Below are positions 8,885 through 18,577 of a DNA stretch of 64,000 nt, one piece after another. This DNA comes from Roseovarius marisflavi (GTDB lineage Bacteria > Pseudomonadota > Alphaproteobacteria > Rhodobacterales > Rhodobacteraceae). Made by a program: the position numbers and the translations under genes. The number at the start of each line of letters is the position of its first letter. Position 1 is the stretch's first letter. The notes beneath the pieces were generated by a model. It saw only the letters and a list, made by a program, of their open reading frames with translations, did not search any database and was not told where the DNA came from. The stretch is from the NCBI RefSeq assembly GCF_900142625.1, contig NZ_FRBN01000003.1, forward strand, positions 1-64,000, read 5' to 3'.

Positions 8885-9685
8885 ATGGCACACGAAAAAA
8901 ATCACGATTATCACATTCTGCCCCCCTCACTCTGGCCGCTTCTCGGCTCTTTGGCGGGGTTCGTCATGCTGTTCGGCGCGGTCCTTTTCTTCCACGACCA
9001 TGGTCCGTGGATGCTTTTGGCCGGGCTTGTGGGCGTGCTTTACGTCATGTTCGGCTGGTGGGCCGATGTGGTGAACGAAGGCGAAACCGGCGATCACACA
9101 CCGGTCGTGCGGATCGGCCTGCGCTACGGCTTCATTATGTTCATCATGTCCGAAGTCATGTTCTTCGCCGCATGGTTCTGGAGCTTCTTCAAGCATGCCA
9201 TGTACCCGATGGGCCCGCAAAGCCCGCTGGTTGATGGTGTCTGGCCGCCGGCTGGTATCGAGACTTTCGACCCCTGGCACCTGCCGCTGATCAACACGCT
9301 GATCCTGCTGTGCTCGGGCTGTGCCGCCACATGGGCGCACCACGCGCTTGTGCATGACAACAACCGCAAAGACATGAAGTGGGGGCTGATCCTTGCGATT
9401 GCCCTTGGCGCACTCTTCACGGTGTTTCAGGTTTATGAATATGGCCATGCGGCCTTTGGCTTCTCGGGCAATATCTATGGCGCCAACTTCTTCATGGCGA
9501 CCGGCTTTCACGGCGCGCATGTGGTCATCGGCACGATCTTCCTGTTCGTCTGCCTGATCCGTCTTCAGCGCGGTCATTTCACCCCCGAACAGCATGTCGG
9601 CTTCGAGGCGGCTGCCTGGTACTGGCACTTTGTTGATGTGGTCTGGCTGTTCCTGTTTGCCGCGATCTATATCTGGGGCGGCTAA
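8885..9685 (+). CDS. ctaE: cytochrome c oxidase subunit III
   Basis: Seven-helix subunit III of the aa3 oxidase. Recognisable features are the N-terminal [13 protein letters not shown], the helix with [14 protein letters not shown], the segment [13 protein letters not shown], and the C-terminal [14 protein letters not shown]. Length 266 aa is standard. The gene for subunit I (ctaD) is not in the window; in this order it is normally elsewhere. A hairpin terminator follows before surf1. Confidence 0.97.
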   Translation: MAHEKNHDYHILPPSLWPLLGSLAGFVMLFGAVLFFHDHGPWMLLAGLVGVLYVMFGWWADVVNEGETGDHTPVVRIGLRYGFIMFIMSEVMFFAAWFWSFFKHAMYPMGPQSPLVDGVWPPAGIETFDPWHLPLINTLILLCSGCAATWAHHALVHDNNRKDMKWGLILAIALGALFTVFQVYEYGHAAFGFSGNIYGANFFMATGFHGAHVVIGTIFLFVCLIRLQRGHFTPEQHVGFEAAAWYWHFVDVVWLFLFAAIYIWGG

Positions 9686-9743
9686 GCCAAACGGTCGGCG
9701 CGGAATGTGGTTGAACAATCCGCGCGGAACGGCAAGAACACCA

Positions 9744-9769
9744 AGGCGCGCACGAGGGTGCGCGCTTTT
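9744..9769 (+). terminator. intrinsic terminator after ctaE
   Basis: GCGCGCAC (9746-9753) pairs with GTGCGCGC (9758-9765) around a GAGG loop, then TTTT. It lies 60 bases past the ctaE stop and 20 bases before surf1, so it probably ends or attenuates the oxidase operon. Confidence 0.7.
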
Positions 9770-9788
9770 CCTTTGACGGAGGCCCGCG

Positions 9789-10472
9789 GTGCGCCGCTAT
9801 ATCATTCCTGTGATCTTTGGCCTGGCTGGCGCTGCGGTGCTTGTCGCCCTGGGCAGCTGGCAGCTTGACCGGCTGGCCTGGAAAGAGGCGATCCTTGCCG
9901 ATATCCGCGCCCAGATTTCCGCCCCGCCTGCGACACTGCCCGACAGCCCAAGCATCGACGATCACCGCTATCTTCCGGTGCAGGTCAGCGGCACGGTCGG
10001 CGACACGGCCCTGCGCGTGCTTGTCAGCCAGAAACAGATCGGTGCCGGCTATCGGGTGATTTCGTCCTTTGATACCGGCGCGCGCCGTGTGCTTTTGGAT
10101 CGCGGCTTTATCTCGGTGAATGATCCGCTCCCCGCACCGCCCGAGGGCGTGATTGAGGTCACGGGTAACCTGCATTGGCCTGACGAGCGGCTAAGCTCGA
10201 CGCCCGAGAATGACGTGACGGGTAATATCTGGTTCGCGCGCGATCTTGTGCCGATGGCGGAGCTGCTCGGGACCGAGCCCTACTTGATCGTGGCCCGCAA
10301 GATGTCGGCGAACGAGCAGGGCGTGGCGCCGCTGCCGCTGGACATAAGCGGCATTCCGAACGATCACCTCAACTATGCAATTACGTGGTATTCGCTGGCC
10401 GTTATCTGGCTGATGATGACCGGGTTTTTCCTGTGGCGCATGCGACAGGCAGAGAAAGGCAAAACGACGTGA
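9789..10472 (+). CDS. SURF1 family cytochrome oxidase biogenesis protein
   Basis: SURF1/Shy1 family protein, implicated in heme a insertion into subunit I. Two membrane helices flank the periplasmic part: one at residues 4-22 (IIPVIFGLAGAAVLVALGSW) and one near the C-terminus (SLAVIWLMMTGFFLW). The family residues GSWQLDR, VLLDRGF and the C-terminal NDHLNYAITW are all visible. The GTG start is supported by GGAGG six bases upstream. Its stop overlaps the thrC start by four bases. Confidence 0.92.
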   Translation: MRRYIIPVIFGLAGAAVLVALGSWQLDRLAWKEAILADIRAQISAPPATLPDSPSIDDHRYLPVQVSGTVGDTALRVLVSQKQIGAGYRVISSFDTGARRVLLDRGFISVNDPLPAPPEGVIEVTGNLHWPDERLSSTPENDVTGNIWFARDLVPMAELLGTEPYLIVARKMSANEQGVAPLPLDISGIPNDHLNYAITWYSLAVIWLMMTGFFLWRMRQAEKGKTT

Positions 10473-11857
10473 AATACATCTCGACACGGGGCAATGCGCC
10501 CACGCTCAGCTTTGAAGAGGCGATGTTGACCGGGCTCGCGCGCGATGGCGGTCTCTACCTGCCCGAATCGATCCCGCAGATGAGCATGGCCGATATCCGC
10601 GCGCTTGAGGGGCAAAGCTATGAAGAGGTCGCGTTTCGCGTGATGCGCCCGTTTCTGGGCGATGCTTTCACTGACGCCGAATTTCGCGGCATCATCTCGC
10701 GCGCCTATGCCGGGTTTGGCCACGCGGCGCGCGCGCCTCTGAAACAGCTTGATAGCGGGCATTTCCTGCTCGAACTGTTTCACGGCCCGACGCTCGCCTT
10801 CAAGGATTTCGCGATGCAGCTGATCGGCCAGCTGTTCGAATTTTCCCTGAAGCGGTCGGGCAATCGCGTGTGCATCGTCGGCGCGACCAGCGGCGATACC
10901 GGCTCTGCGGCGATCGAGGCGTTTCGTGGTCTTGATGCGGTGGACGTGTTCGTCCTTTACCCGCATGGCCGCGTCTCCGAGGTGCAGCGCCGCCAGATGA
11001 CAACCCCGTCTGAGGGCAACGTGCATGCGCTCGCCATCGACGGGCATTTCGATGACGCGCAGGCGCGGGTCAAAGATATGTTCAACGATTTCGAGTTCCG
11101 CGATGCGGTCGGCCTTGCCGGCGTCAATAGCATCAACTGGGCGCGGGTTCTGGCGCAGGTGGTCTATTACTTTACCGCCGCCGTGTCGCTTGGCGCGCCG
11201 GATCGCAAGGTAAGCTTTACGGTGCCGACCGGCAATTTCGGCGATGTCTTCGCGGGCTTCATCGCGCGCCGCATGGGCCTGCCGATTGACCGGCTTGTGG
11301 TGGCGACCAACCAGAACGACATCCTGCATCGCTGCCTTTCGACCAGCGAATACAAACCCGACGGCGTGATTCCCTCGATCAGCCCGTCGATGGATATTCA
11401 GGTCAGCTCGAATTTCGAGCGCGCGCTTTATTACGCTTACGGCGAGGATGGCGGCGCAGTCGCCCAATTGATGGACGAGCTTAAGGCCGGCGGTTTTTCG
11501 GTCAGCCAGGGCGCCTTGCAGGCGCTGCGCGAGAGCTTTGAGTCCGGGCGCTGTGACGAGGATGAAACCCGCGCCACGATCTCGCGCACCTGGGCCGGAA
11601 CCGGCGAATTGCTCTGCCCGCATTCCGCCGTCGGTGTGCATGTGGCCGAGACCATGCGCAAGACCGGCGTGCCGATGATCACGCTGGCCACCGCCCATCC
11701 GGCCAAATTTCCCGACGCCGTGCAAGAGGCCTCGGGCCAGCACGCGCCCCTGCCAGAGCGTATGGCCGACCTTTACGAACGTCCGGAGCGGCTTACGCGC
11801 GTCGGCAACGACCTGAGCGCCATCGAAACCCTTATCAAGGAACGGATCGCCCATTGA
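10469..11857 (+). CDS. thrC: threonine synthase
   Basis: PLP-dependent enzyme that converts O-phosphohomoserine to threonine. The N-terminus KYISTRGNAPTLSFEEA is the class signature; the PLP lysine is in LAFKDFAMQ (Lys112), and the phosphate-binding loop is GATSGDTGSAA. Length 462 aa fits the long threonine synthases. The GTG start at 10469 overlaps the surf1 stop (GTGA), and its own TGA overlaps the next TTG start, implying translational coupling through three genes. Confidence 0.97.
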   Translation: MKYISTRGNAPTLSFEEAMLTGLARDGGLYLPESIPQMSMADIRALEGQSYEEVAFRVMRPFLGDAFTDAEFRGIISRAYAGFGHAARAPLKQLDSGHFLLELFHGPTLAFKDFAMQLIGQLFEFSLKRSGNRVCIVGATSGDTGSAAIEAFRGLDAVDVFVLYPHGRVSEVQRRQMTTPSEGNVHALAIDGHFDDAQARVKDMFNDFEFRDAVGLAGVNSINWARVLAQVVYYFTAAVSLGAPDRKVSFTVPTGNFGDVFAGFIARRMGLPIDRLVVATNQNDILHRCLSTSEYKPDGVIPSISPSMDIQVSSNFERALYYAYGEDGGAVAQLMDELKAGGFSVSQGALQALRESFESGRCDEDETRATISRTWAGTGELLCPHSAVGVHVAETMRKTGVPMITLATAHPAKFPDAVQEASGQHAPLPERMADLYERPERLTRVGNDLSAIETLIKERIAH

Positions 11858-13116
11858 GTGTCCAGCTGACCACCCTTCCCAACGGATTTCGCATCGTCAC
11901 CGAGCATATGCCGGGGCTGCAATCGGCGGCCATCGGTGTCTGGGTTCTGGCCGGGGCCCGCAATGAGCGGGCAGACCAGAACGGCATTGCCCATTTCCTT
12001 GAACACATGGCGTTCAAGGGCACCAAGCGGCGCAGCGCGCTTGAGATCGCCGAGGCGATCGAGGATGTAGGCGGCTATATCAACGCCTATACCAGCCGCG
12101 AAGTGACCGCCTATTACGTCCGCGTGCTGAAAGAGGACGTGCCTCTGGGGCTTGATGTGGTGGCCGATATCCTGCGCAATCCGGTGTTTGATACCCGCGA
12201 GATAGAGGTCGAGCGTGGCGTGATCCTTCAGGAAATCGGACAGGCCGCCGATACGCCCGACGACATCATCTTTGACTGGCTTCAGGAAGAGGCCTATCCC
12301 GATCATCCGCTTGGCCGCACCATTCTGGGCGCCGAAGAGCGCGTGCGCGGGTTTGCGCGCCCCGATCTTGAGGGCTTTGTCGATCAGTATTATCGTCCCG
12401 GACAGATGATCCTGTCGGCGGCGGGGGCGGTCGATCACGACGAACTTGTGCGCATGGCGAGCGATATGTTCGGTGACATGGTCCCGAGCTCTGTGATCGA
12501 GCCACCGCTTGCCAAGTTTCAGGGCGGCGAGGCGCGCCACGTCAAGGATCTGGAGCAGGCGCATTTCGCTCTGGCCTTTGAAAGCCCCAATTACGCCGAT
12601 CCCGATATCTATACGACCCAGATTTACGCAAGCGCGCTTGGCGGCAGCATGTCCTCGCGCCTGTTTCAGGAAATCCGCGAAAAGCGCGGGCTGTGTTACA
12701 CGATCTATGCTCAGGCCGGCGCCTATGCCGACACCGGGATGATGACGATCTATGCCGGCACCTCTGCCGATCAGCTTGGCGATCTGGCGGGCATCACGAT
12801 TGACGAGATGAAGCGCGCCGCCGATGACATGAGCGCGCCCGAGGTTGAGCGTGCCCGCGCGCAGATGAAGGCGGGGCTGTTGATGGGGCTGGAAAGCCCG
12901 TCAAACCGCGCCGAACGTCTGGCGCGGATGCTTCAGATCTGGGGCCGGGTGCCGGAGCTTGACGAAGTGGTCGGGCGGATTGATGCGGTCACCTTAGATG
13001 ATGTGCGCCGGATTGCCGAGGCCACGGTTGAACGCGCGCCCTCGGCGCTTGCGCTTTATGGCCCGGTGGAGAATGCGCCAACCCTTATCGGGCTGAATGA
13101 GAGGCGCGCCGCCTGA
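11854..13116 (+). CDS. M16 family zinc peptidase (processing-peptidase type)
   Basis: Pitrilysin/mitochondrial-processing-peptidase-like protein. The inverted zinc motif HFLEHMAFKGT places His47, Glu50 and His51, with the distal acidic ligand in a downstream EVERGVILQEI segment. The C-terminal lobe has the Arg/Tyr-rich REKRGLCYTIYA loop. Length 420 aa is typical of the single-protein bacterial form. The start is a TTG overlapping the thrC stop (TTGA); its first residues, SVQLTTLPNGFRIVTE, match where this family begins. The substrate is unknown. Confidence 0.92.
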   Translation: MSVQLTTLPNGFRIVTEHMPGLQSAAIGVWVLAGARNERADQNGIAHFLEHMAFKGTKRRSALEIAEAIEDVGGYINAYTSREVTAYYVRVLKEDVPLGLDVVADILRNPVFDTREIEVERGVILQEIGQAADTPDDIIFDWLQEEAYPDHPLGRTILGAEERVRGFARPDLEGFVDQYYRPGQMILSAAGAVDHDELVRMASDMFGDMVPSSVIEPPLAKFQGGEARHVKDLEQAHFALAFESPNYADPDIYTTQIYASALGGSMSSRLFQEIREKRGLCYTIYAQAGAYADTGMMTIYAGTSADQLGDLAGITIDEMKRAADDMSAPEVERARAQMKAGLLMGLESPSNRAERLARMLQIWGRVPELDEVVGRIDAVTLDDVRRIAEATVERAPSALALYGPVENAPTLIGLNERRAA

Positions 13117-13703
13117 TGCTGATGTTGCCACGCCGGAAGTTGCGGATCGAGACCGAGCGTCTGACCCTGCGCCAGCCGGTGATTGGCGATTTTCGCCACT
13201 GGAGCGGGCTGCGCGCCGAAAGCGCCGATTTCCTCACCCCGTGGGAGCCGCTCTGGGCCAGTGATCACCTTGCGCGCAAGGGATTTTCCAACCGGGTCTA
13301 TTGGGCGCAACGCTCGATTTCCAACGGAAGCGCGATGCCGCTGTTTCTGATCCGGCGCGAGGATCAGGCACTTTTGGGGGCGATCACGCTTGATAATATC
13401 CGCCGCGGCCCGGCGCAGGCTGGCACGCTTGGCTATTGGATCGGGCAGGGCTTTTCGCGTCAGGGTTATATGCAAGAAGCGATCGCGGGCGTGGTGCATT
13501 ACGCCTATGAGCGGCTCGACCTGAGCCGGATCGAGGCCGCCTGTCTGCCGGAGAACCACGCCTCGCGCGGGTTGCTGGAAAAATGCGGTTTCAAGTATGA
13601 AGGCGTCGCGCAAAGCTATCTTCAGATCAACGGCCGCTGGCGCACGCATGTGCTCTATGCGGCGTTGCGGGCGGATCGGCGCGGGCGCACCGATGTTGGC
13701 TAA
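13116..13703 (+). CDS. GNAT N-acetyltransferase, RimJ/RimL type
   Basis: Acetyl-CoA-dependent acetyltransferase of the ribosomal-protein-alanine type. The conserved features are ETERLTLRQP near the start, the acetyl-CoA loop region around GYWIGQGFSRQGYMQEA, and the C-terminal LPENHASRGLLEKCGF segment. The ATG overlaps the upstream peptidase stop by one base, so it is the last gene of this run. Assignment to RimJ specifically is not certain. Confidence 0.88.
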   Translation: MLMLPRRKLRIETERLTLRQPVIGDFRHWSGLRAESADFLTPWEPLWASDHLARKGFSNRVYWAQRSISNGSAMPLFLIRREDQALLGAITLDNIRRGPAQAGTLGYWIGQGFSRQGYMQEAIAGVVHYAYERLDLSRIEAACLPENHASRGLLEKCGFKYEGVAQSYLQINGRWRTHVLYAALRADRRGRTDVG

Positions 13704-13747
13704 GGCCTGAAACGTGCTATCCTTTACCAGATAAAGGAGGAATGCCG

Positions 13748-14563
13748 ATGATCCGACTTGTCCTTTTTGTTCTGCTTCTGGCCAGTCATGCCAACGCGCA
13801 GGAGCGCCGCCCAAGCCATTGCATCGCCCTCGCGCAGGACGCGCCGGGAGTGAATTATATCCACAAGGCAGGGTTTCGTGATCCCTTGCCCGACCATACC
13901 GTGCGGCTGCGTTATATTGCACATGCCTCGTTTCTTATTCAGGCGGGCGATCTCGCGGCGGTGACGGATTTCACCGGCTTTATCGGCAATGTCGATTTCA
14001 TCCCCGATGTGGTGACCATGAACCACGCCCATGAGACCCACTGGACGGCAAGCCCCGATCCGATCATTCCGCATGCCTTGCCGGGCTGGGGCCCTTATGG
14101 CGAGGGGATCGAGCATCATCTTGATCTTGGCGCCATGGTGGTGCGCAATGTCTCGACAGATATCCGGTCGTACACTGGCGGGGTCGAACCGAAGGGCAAT
14201 TCGATCTTCGTCTTCGAGGCCGAGGGGCTTTGCATTGCCCATCTGGGGCATTTGCATCACGAGCCGACCGACGATCAATATGCCGCCCTTGGCCGCATGG
14301 ACGTGGTGATGGCGCCGGTGGATGGCGGATTTACCATGGACCTTGAGAGCATGATGCGCGTGCTGCGCCGGGTGAAGGCCAGCGTTGTCATCCCGATGCA
14401 CTGGTTCGGTGATGTCACCTTGGGGCGGTTTTTGGCCGGGATGGAGAATGATTTCGCGATCAGCATCCCCGGAACCAGCGAGATCGAGGTATCCCTGCGC
14501 AGCCTGCCCGAAAGGCCCACAATCGTGGTGTTGCGGCCCGCCTATCTGCGCGACGGGCCATAA
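13748..14563 (+). CDS. exported MBL-fold metallohydrolase
   Basis: Metallo-beta-lactamase-fold protein, probably periplasmic. A signal peptide (IRLVLFVLLLASHANA) precedes the domain. Metal ligands are suggested by NHAHETH, the AHLGHLHH segment and PMHWF. This looks closer to the UlaG-like/ycbJ-type single-domain hydrolases than to true beta-lactamases; no substrate can be assigned. The ATG at 13748 is favoured over one two codons upstream because GGAGG ends only one base before the earlier codon but seven before this one. Confidence 0.82.
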   Translation: MIRLVLFVLLLASHANAQERRPSHCIALAQDAPGVNYIHKAGFRDPLPDHTVRLRYIAHASFLIQAGDLAAVTDFTGFIGNVDFIPDVVTMNHAHETHWTASPDPIIPHALPGWGPYGEGIEHHLDLGAMVVRNVSTDIRSYTGGVEPKGNSIFVFEAEGLCIAHLGHLHHEPTDDQYAALGRMDVVMAPVDGGFTMDLESMMRVLRRVKASVVIPMHWFGDVTLGRFLAGMENDFAISIPGTSEIEVSLRSLPERPTIVVLRPAYLRDGP

Positions 14564-14622
14564 CCTTTGGCGACGAAGACTGTTGAGACAGGCCACCGGG
14601 AACAGGCCCATGGCTCGTGTCA

Positions 14623-16647
14623 TCAGGTACCGGTTTCGCGGAGGTCCTTGAGCGGGATGTGACACCGAATGGCGTGGCCGCCCTCCGCCTCTTGCCATGG
14701 CGGGGTGTCGGTGTCGCAGACACTTCCGCATTTGACCGGGCAGCGGCGCTGAAACGGGCAGCCGCGCGCAGGTGGTGAGAGTTCCGTGGCGTCCTCGGTC
14801 AGCAAGTTCGGGGCGTGATCGGGATCGGGTTCAAGCACCGCATTGAGCAGCACCTTGGTATAGGGATGCGACGGCGCGGCGTAAACCGCCGCCGCCGGGC
14901 CGATCTCGCAGAGGCGCCCCTGATAGAGAACGGCCACGCGATCCGACAGGGCACGCACGACAGTCAGGTCATGGCTGACAAAGACAAACGTAGTCTGATG
15001 GCGCGCCTTGAGGTCATTGAGCAGCTCAAGCACCGCCGCCTGAACCGAGACATCAAGCGCCGAGGTGATTTCGTCGCAAAGCACGATTTCAGGGTTGGCG
15101 GCAAAGGCGCGGGCGATGGCCACGCGTTGTTTCTCGCCACCCGAGAGCTGTCCGGGGCGGCGATCAAGGTAATGCGCGCCAAGGCGCACGGTTCCGAGCA
15201 GATCGGTGGCGCGCGCGCGCAATTCGCTGCCCTTTAGGCCAAAGTAGAGGCGCAGCGGCTGGCCAAGGATATCGGCAACGGATTGGCGCGGGTTGAGGCT
15301 TTCGTCGGGGTTCTGAAACACCATCTGAATGCGGCGCAACTGATCCGGGCGGCGCTGTTCGACGCGCGGCGTGAGGGCGGTGCCGTCGCCAAGGGTGAGG
15401 GTGCCCTCGGCGGGGGGCAAGAGGCCTGCGATGGTCTTGAGGATGGTGGATTTGCCGCTGCCGGATTCTCCGACCAGGCCAAGCGTTTCACCCATGGTCA
15501 GGCGCAGGGTGATGTCATCGACCGTGGCCGGGGGGCGTGTGCGCGCAGGCAGGATGCGCGCCAGGGTGCCGGGGCGGTCATAGCGGATCGCCACCCCGTT
15601 GAGAGAGAGAGCAAGGGGGCTGTTTTCGGCGCAGCAGCTCAGCGGCGCACCGCTGCCGGTCATGTCGATCTCAGAGGTTTGCTCGGGGTAGAAACAGCGG
15701 GTCGCCTGCCCGGTAGCACTCGCCACCATCGGCGGGTGCAGGGTATGGCAATGATCCGTCGCAATCGCACAGCGCGGCGCAAAGGCACAGCCGGTCCTGT
15801 CAGCGCCGGGCGCGGGCGGGCGACCCTCCAGAGCGCGCGGCAGGGTGCGATCGCCAAGCCGCGGGATCGCGGCCAAAAGGCCGCGCGCATAGGGATGCGC
15901 CGGGGTTTTGAGCACCGCCCGCACCGGCCCCTCAAGCACGGTTTCACCGGCATAAAGCACCTGAACCCGATCACAGACCCGCGCGATGACGCCCAAATCG
16001 TGGCTCACGTAAACCATCGCCATATTGCGGGCGCGGGCCAATTCACGAAGTAAATCAAGGATATGCGCCTGTGTGGTGACATCAAGGCCGGTGGTGGGCT
16101 CGTCGAGCAACAAAGCGTCAGGCTCGCCCGCCAGGGCCATGGCGATGGCCACGCGTTGCTGTTGCCCGCCCGATAGCTCATGCGGATAGCGGCGCAGGAT
16201 CGTTGCCGGATCAGGCAGGCGCACCTGGGTCAAAAGCTCGATGGCGCGGGCCGTATGTGAGCCTTCGGGCAGAGAGCAATGCAGGCGCAATGCCTCGTCA
16301 AGCTGGCGGCCGATGCGCATCGTCGGGGTCAGGGCCTGACCCGAATTTTGCGGGATCAGGCCAAGTTGCCCGCCGCGAATTTTGGCAAGCTGGGCGGGGC
16401 TGCGCGCGAACATGTCGGCGCCGCCATAGATGACCTCGCCCAAGATCTTTTGCAGGCCGTGTTTGAGGTATCCCATCGCCGCGAGCGCCAGCGTGCTTTT
16501 GCCCGATCCGCTTTCGCCGACAATGCCGATGCTTTCGCCCCGGCATACCTGAAGGTCGATGCCATGCAGCACCGGCAATAACGCGCCAGTGCGGCCGCGA
16601 AACCCGACGCTGAGGCCCCGGATATCAATCAGTGGCGGCTTGGCCAT
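14623..16647 (-). CDS. peptide/nickel-type ABC transporter, fused double ATPase
   Basis: Two complete ATPase domains in one chain of 674 aa. The first has GESGSGKSTLAL and LSGGQQQRVAIAMAL with LLLDEPTTGLD; the second has GESGSGKSTILK and LSGGEKQRVAIARAF. Each is followed by the oligopeptide-transporter C-terminal extension with clustered cysteines (APRCAIATDHC; CPFQRRCPVKCGSVC). It energises the two permeases upstream. The start MAKPPLIDI is two bases before the end of the upstream permease gene. Domain architecture matches DppD-DppF or GsiA/YejF fusions. The transported substrate is unknown because no binding protein is present. Confidence 0.93.
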   Translation of the reverse strand: MAKPPLIDIRGLSVGFRGRTGALLPVLHGIDLQVCRGESIGIVGESGSGKSTLALAAMGYLKHGLQKILGEVIYGGADMFARSPAQLAKIRGGQLGLIPQNSGQALTPTMRIGRQLDEALRLHCSLPEGSHTARAIELLTQVRLPDPATILRRYPHELSGGQQQRVAIAMALAGEPDALLLDEPTTGLDVTTQAHILDLLRELARARNMAMVYVSHDLGVIARVCDRVQVLYAGETVLEGPVRAVLKTPAHPYARGLLAAIPRLGDRTLPRALEGRPPAPGADRTGCAFAPRCAIATDHCHTLHPPMVASATGQATRCFYPEQTSEIDMTGSGAPLSCCAENSPLALSLNGVAIRYDRPGTLARILPARTRPPATVDDITLRLTMGETLGLVGESGSGKSTILKTIAGLLPPAEGTLTLGDGTALTPRVEQRRPDQLRRIQMVFQNPDESLNPRQSVADILGQPLRLYFGLKGSELRARATDLLGTVRLGAHYLDRRPGQLSGGEKQRVAIARAFAANPEIVLCDEITSALDVSVQAAVLELLNDLKARHQTTFVFVSHDLTVVRALSDRVAVLYQGRLCEIGPAAAVYAAPSHPYTKVLLNAVLEPDPDHAPNLLTEDATELSPPARGCPFQRRCPVKCGSVCDTDTPPWQEAEGGHAIRCHIPLKDLRETGT

Positions 16648-16648
16648 C

Positions 16649-17527
16649 CTAGACCACCGCCTTTCGACCCTGATCAAGCCCGAGGGTCTTGGCCAGGGCA
16701 TCGGCACTTAGGTTGATCCCAATGATCAGCGAGGACAGGGCAATCATTGGCCCCAGAACACCCCATGGGGCCAGCGACATGTAAACCCGCGCATCCGAGA
16801 CCATCAGCCCCCAATCGGCCATCGGCGGGGCCACACCAAAGCCAAGAAACGACAGCGCGGAAAAGCCAAGCAGCATCCACGACCAGCGCATCGCGCCCTC
16901 GACCAACAGGGTGTCGGTGACATTGGGCAAAATCTCGTGGCGTACGATGGAAAGCGGGCTATGGCCGCGCGCGCGCGCCGCCGAGATGAAATCGCGGGCA
17001 ACCACCTCATGCGCGGCGGCGCGGGCGACGCGGATCACCGGAATGCCGAAAAAGAAGGCAAGCGTGGGGGTAAGCACCTCGTTGCCGCTGCCGAAAACGG
17101 TGATCAGCACCAGTAGCGGCAGGATGCCGGGCAGGGCCAGAAAGGCATCGACCAGACGCATCATCGCCTCATCGATCCAGCCGCCGCGCAGGCCAAGCAG
17201 AACCCCGAGCATGCCGCCCCAGAGCATGGCAATCGGCGTGGCGATGCCAGTGACGACAAGCGCCTCGCGCCCACCCAAAAGGACACGGGTAAAGACGTCG
17301 CGGCCAAGGTGATCGGTGCCCAAGAGATGCTCGGCGGTTGGGCCGCCAAGGATCACGGCAGAGTTCATTTCCTTGTAATCAAACGGCGCGATCCAGGGGC
17401 TAATGAGGGCCATCACCAGGTGCAGCGTCACCAGCGTAAGGCCAATCGCCCCCGAAGGCCGCGCCACCATATCGCGCAGCGTGTTAAGCGCGCGCGAGCG
17501 TCGGGGCGTGGTGGTGGCGGCGCTCAT
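16649..17527 (-). CDS. peptide-type ABC transporter permease (DppC/OppC-like)
   Basis: Inner-membrane permease of the DppC class. Residues 1-20 are a cytoplasmic Arg-rich leader; the LGTDHLGRDVFTRVLLGGREAL segment before the transport domain is the DppC hallmark. The EAA-like loop is ARAAAHEVVARDFISAARARG. About six helices are visible over 292 aa. It overlaps the upstream permease by four bases and is followed two bases later by the ATPase gene. Confidence 0.93.
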   Translation of the reverse strand: MSAATTTPRRSRALNTLRDMVARPSGAIGLTLVTLHLVMALISPWIAPFDYKEMNSAVILGGPTAEHLLGTDHLGRDVFTRVLLGGREALVVTGIATPIAMLWGGMLGVLLGLRGGWIDEAMMRLVDAFLALPGILPLLVLITVFGSGNEVLTPTLAFFFGIPVIRVARAAAHEVVARDFISAARARGHSPLSIVRHEILPNVTDTLLVEGAMRWSWMLLGFSALSFLGFGVAPPMADWGLMVSDARVYMSLAPWGVLGPMIALSSLIIGINLSADALAKTLGLDQGRKAVV

Positions 17528-18483
17528 CCGCGCCTCATGTGGTGGCTGCGCAGGCGCGGGTTAAGGATAAGGCCGAGGATATCGGCGACAAGATTGACGC
17601 CGACATAGGTGGCCGCGACGATCATGGTGATCGCCTGCACCACCGGCAAATCACGATCCGAAATCGCATCAATCAACAGCCGCCCAAGCCCCGGATAGTT
17701 GAACACCACCTCAACCACCACCACGCCGCCCAAAAGCCAGGCCACGGTAAGGGCGATCACGTTGATCGCGGGCAAAAGCGCGTTGGGCAGGGCATGGCGG
17801 AAGACGATCTGCCAATAGGGCACGCCCTTGAGGGTGGCCATCTGGACGTAATCGCTGGCCATCACCTCGATCACTGAAGAGCGCACCATGCGCATGATAT
17901 GGGCGATCATGATCATGGTCAGAACCACCGCCGCCAGTACGAATTCGGGGAAAAACTCCAAGGGCGGCGCGTCGGCGGGGGTTAGAACGATGGCCGGCAC
18001 CCAGCCTAGCCAGATCGCGAAAATCAGGATCAGGATGGTCGCGGCGACAAATTCGGGGATGGTCATGGCAAAGATCGCGCCGGTGGAAAACAGGATATCC
18101 ACCCAGGTGTCACGCCAGAGGCCGGCCATGGCGCCAAGGAAAATAGACAATGGAATTCCGACGCTTAGCGCGCCTGCGGCCAGCAACAACGAATTGCGCA
18201 CGCGGTAACCGACGATCTCGCTGATGCGTTCCTGACCATTGGCCGAGACCCCGAAATCGCCCATTATCGCGCCGCCTGCCCAATCGACATAACGGGTCAG
18301 GGCGGGGGCATCCAGGCCCATATCGGCGCGGCATTTCGCAAGTGCCTCGCCATGGGCGTCGCGTTCCAGAACGGCGGTGCAGGCATCGCCGGGAAGGGCC
18401 TCGACCCCGAGAAAGATGATCACCGAGACAAGCCAGACCGTGATAAAGCCAAGCGCCAGACGGCGGAGAAGCAGTTGGATCAT
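17524..18483 (-). CDS. peptide-type ABC transporter permease (DppB/OppB-like)
   Basis: Inner-membrane permease of the DppB class, with an N-terminal helix (LALGFITVWLVSVIIFLGVEALPGD region) and the EAA-like loop RSSVIEVMASDYVQMATLKG. The C-terminal part includes EVVFNYPGLGRLLIDAI, another family hallmark. Length 319 aa is usual. It is the first gene of a three-gene transporter operon. A substrate-binding protein gene would be expected just upstream, but the next region holds a broken TPR gene instead. Confidence 0.93.
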   Translation of the reverse strand: MIQLLLRRLALGFITVWLVSVIIFLGVEALPGDACTAVLERDAHGEALAKCRADMGLDAPALTRYVDWAGGAIMGDFGVSANGQERISEIVGYRVRNSLLLAAGALSVGIPLSIFLGAMAGLWRDTWVDILFSTGAIFAMTIPEFVAATILILIFAIWLGWVPAIVLTPADAPPLEFFPEFVLAAVVLTMIMIAHIMRMVRSSVIEVMASDYVQMATLKGVPYWQIVFRHALPNALLPAINVIALTVAWLLGGVVVVEVVFNYPGLGRLLIDAISDRDLPVVQAITMIVAATYVGVNLVADILGLILNPRLRSHHMRRG

Positions 18484-18577
18484 TTTGGCCGTGTCCGCCT
18501 TGCAAGGATCATGGTGTCCGACTCAGAGCCTAACGCATGTGCGCGCCCCGCGTCGAGAGGGGTTTGGCGCGCATGGC

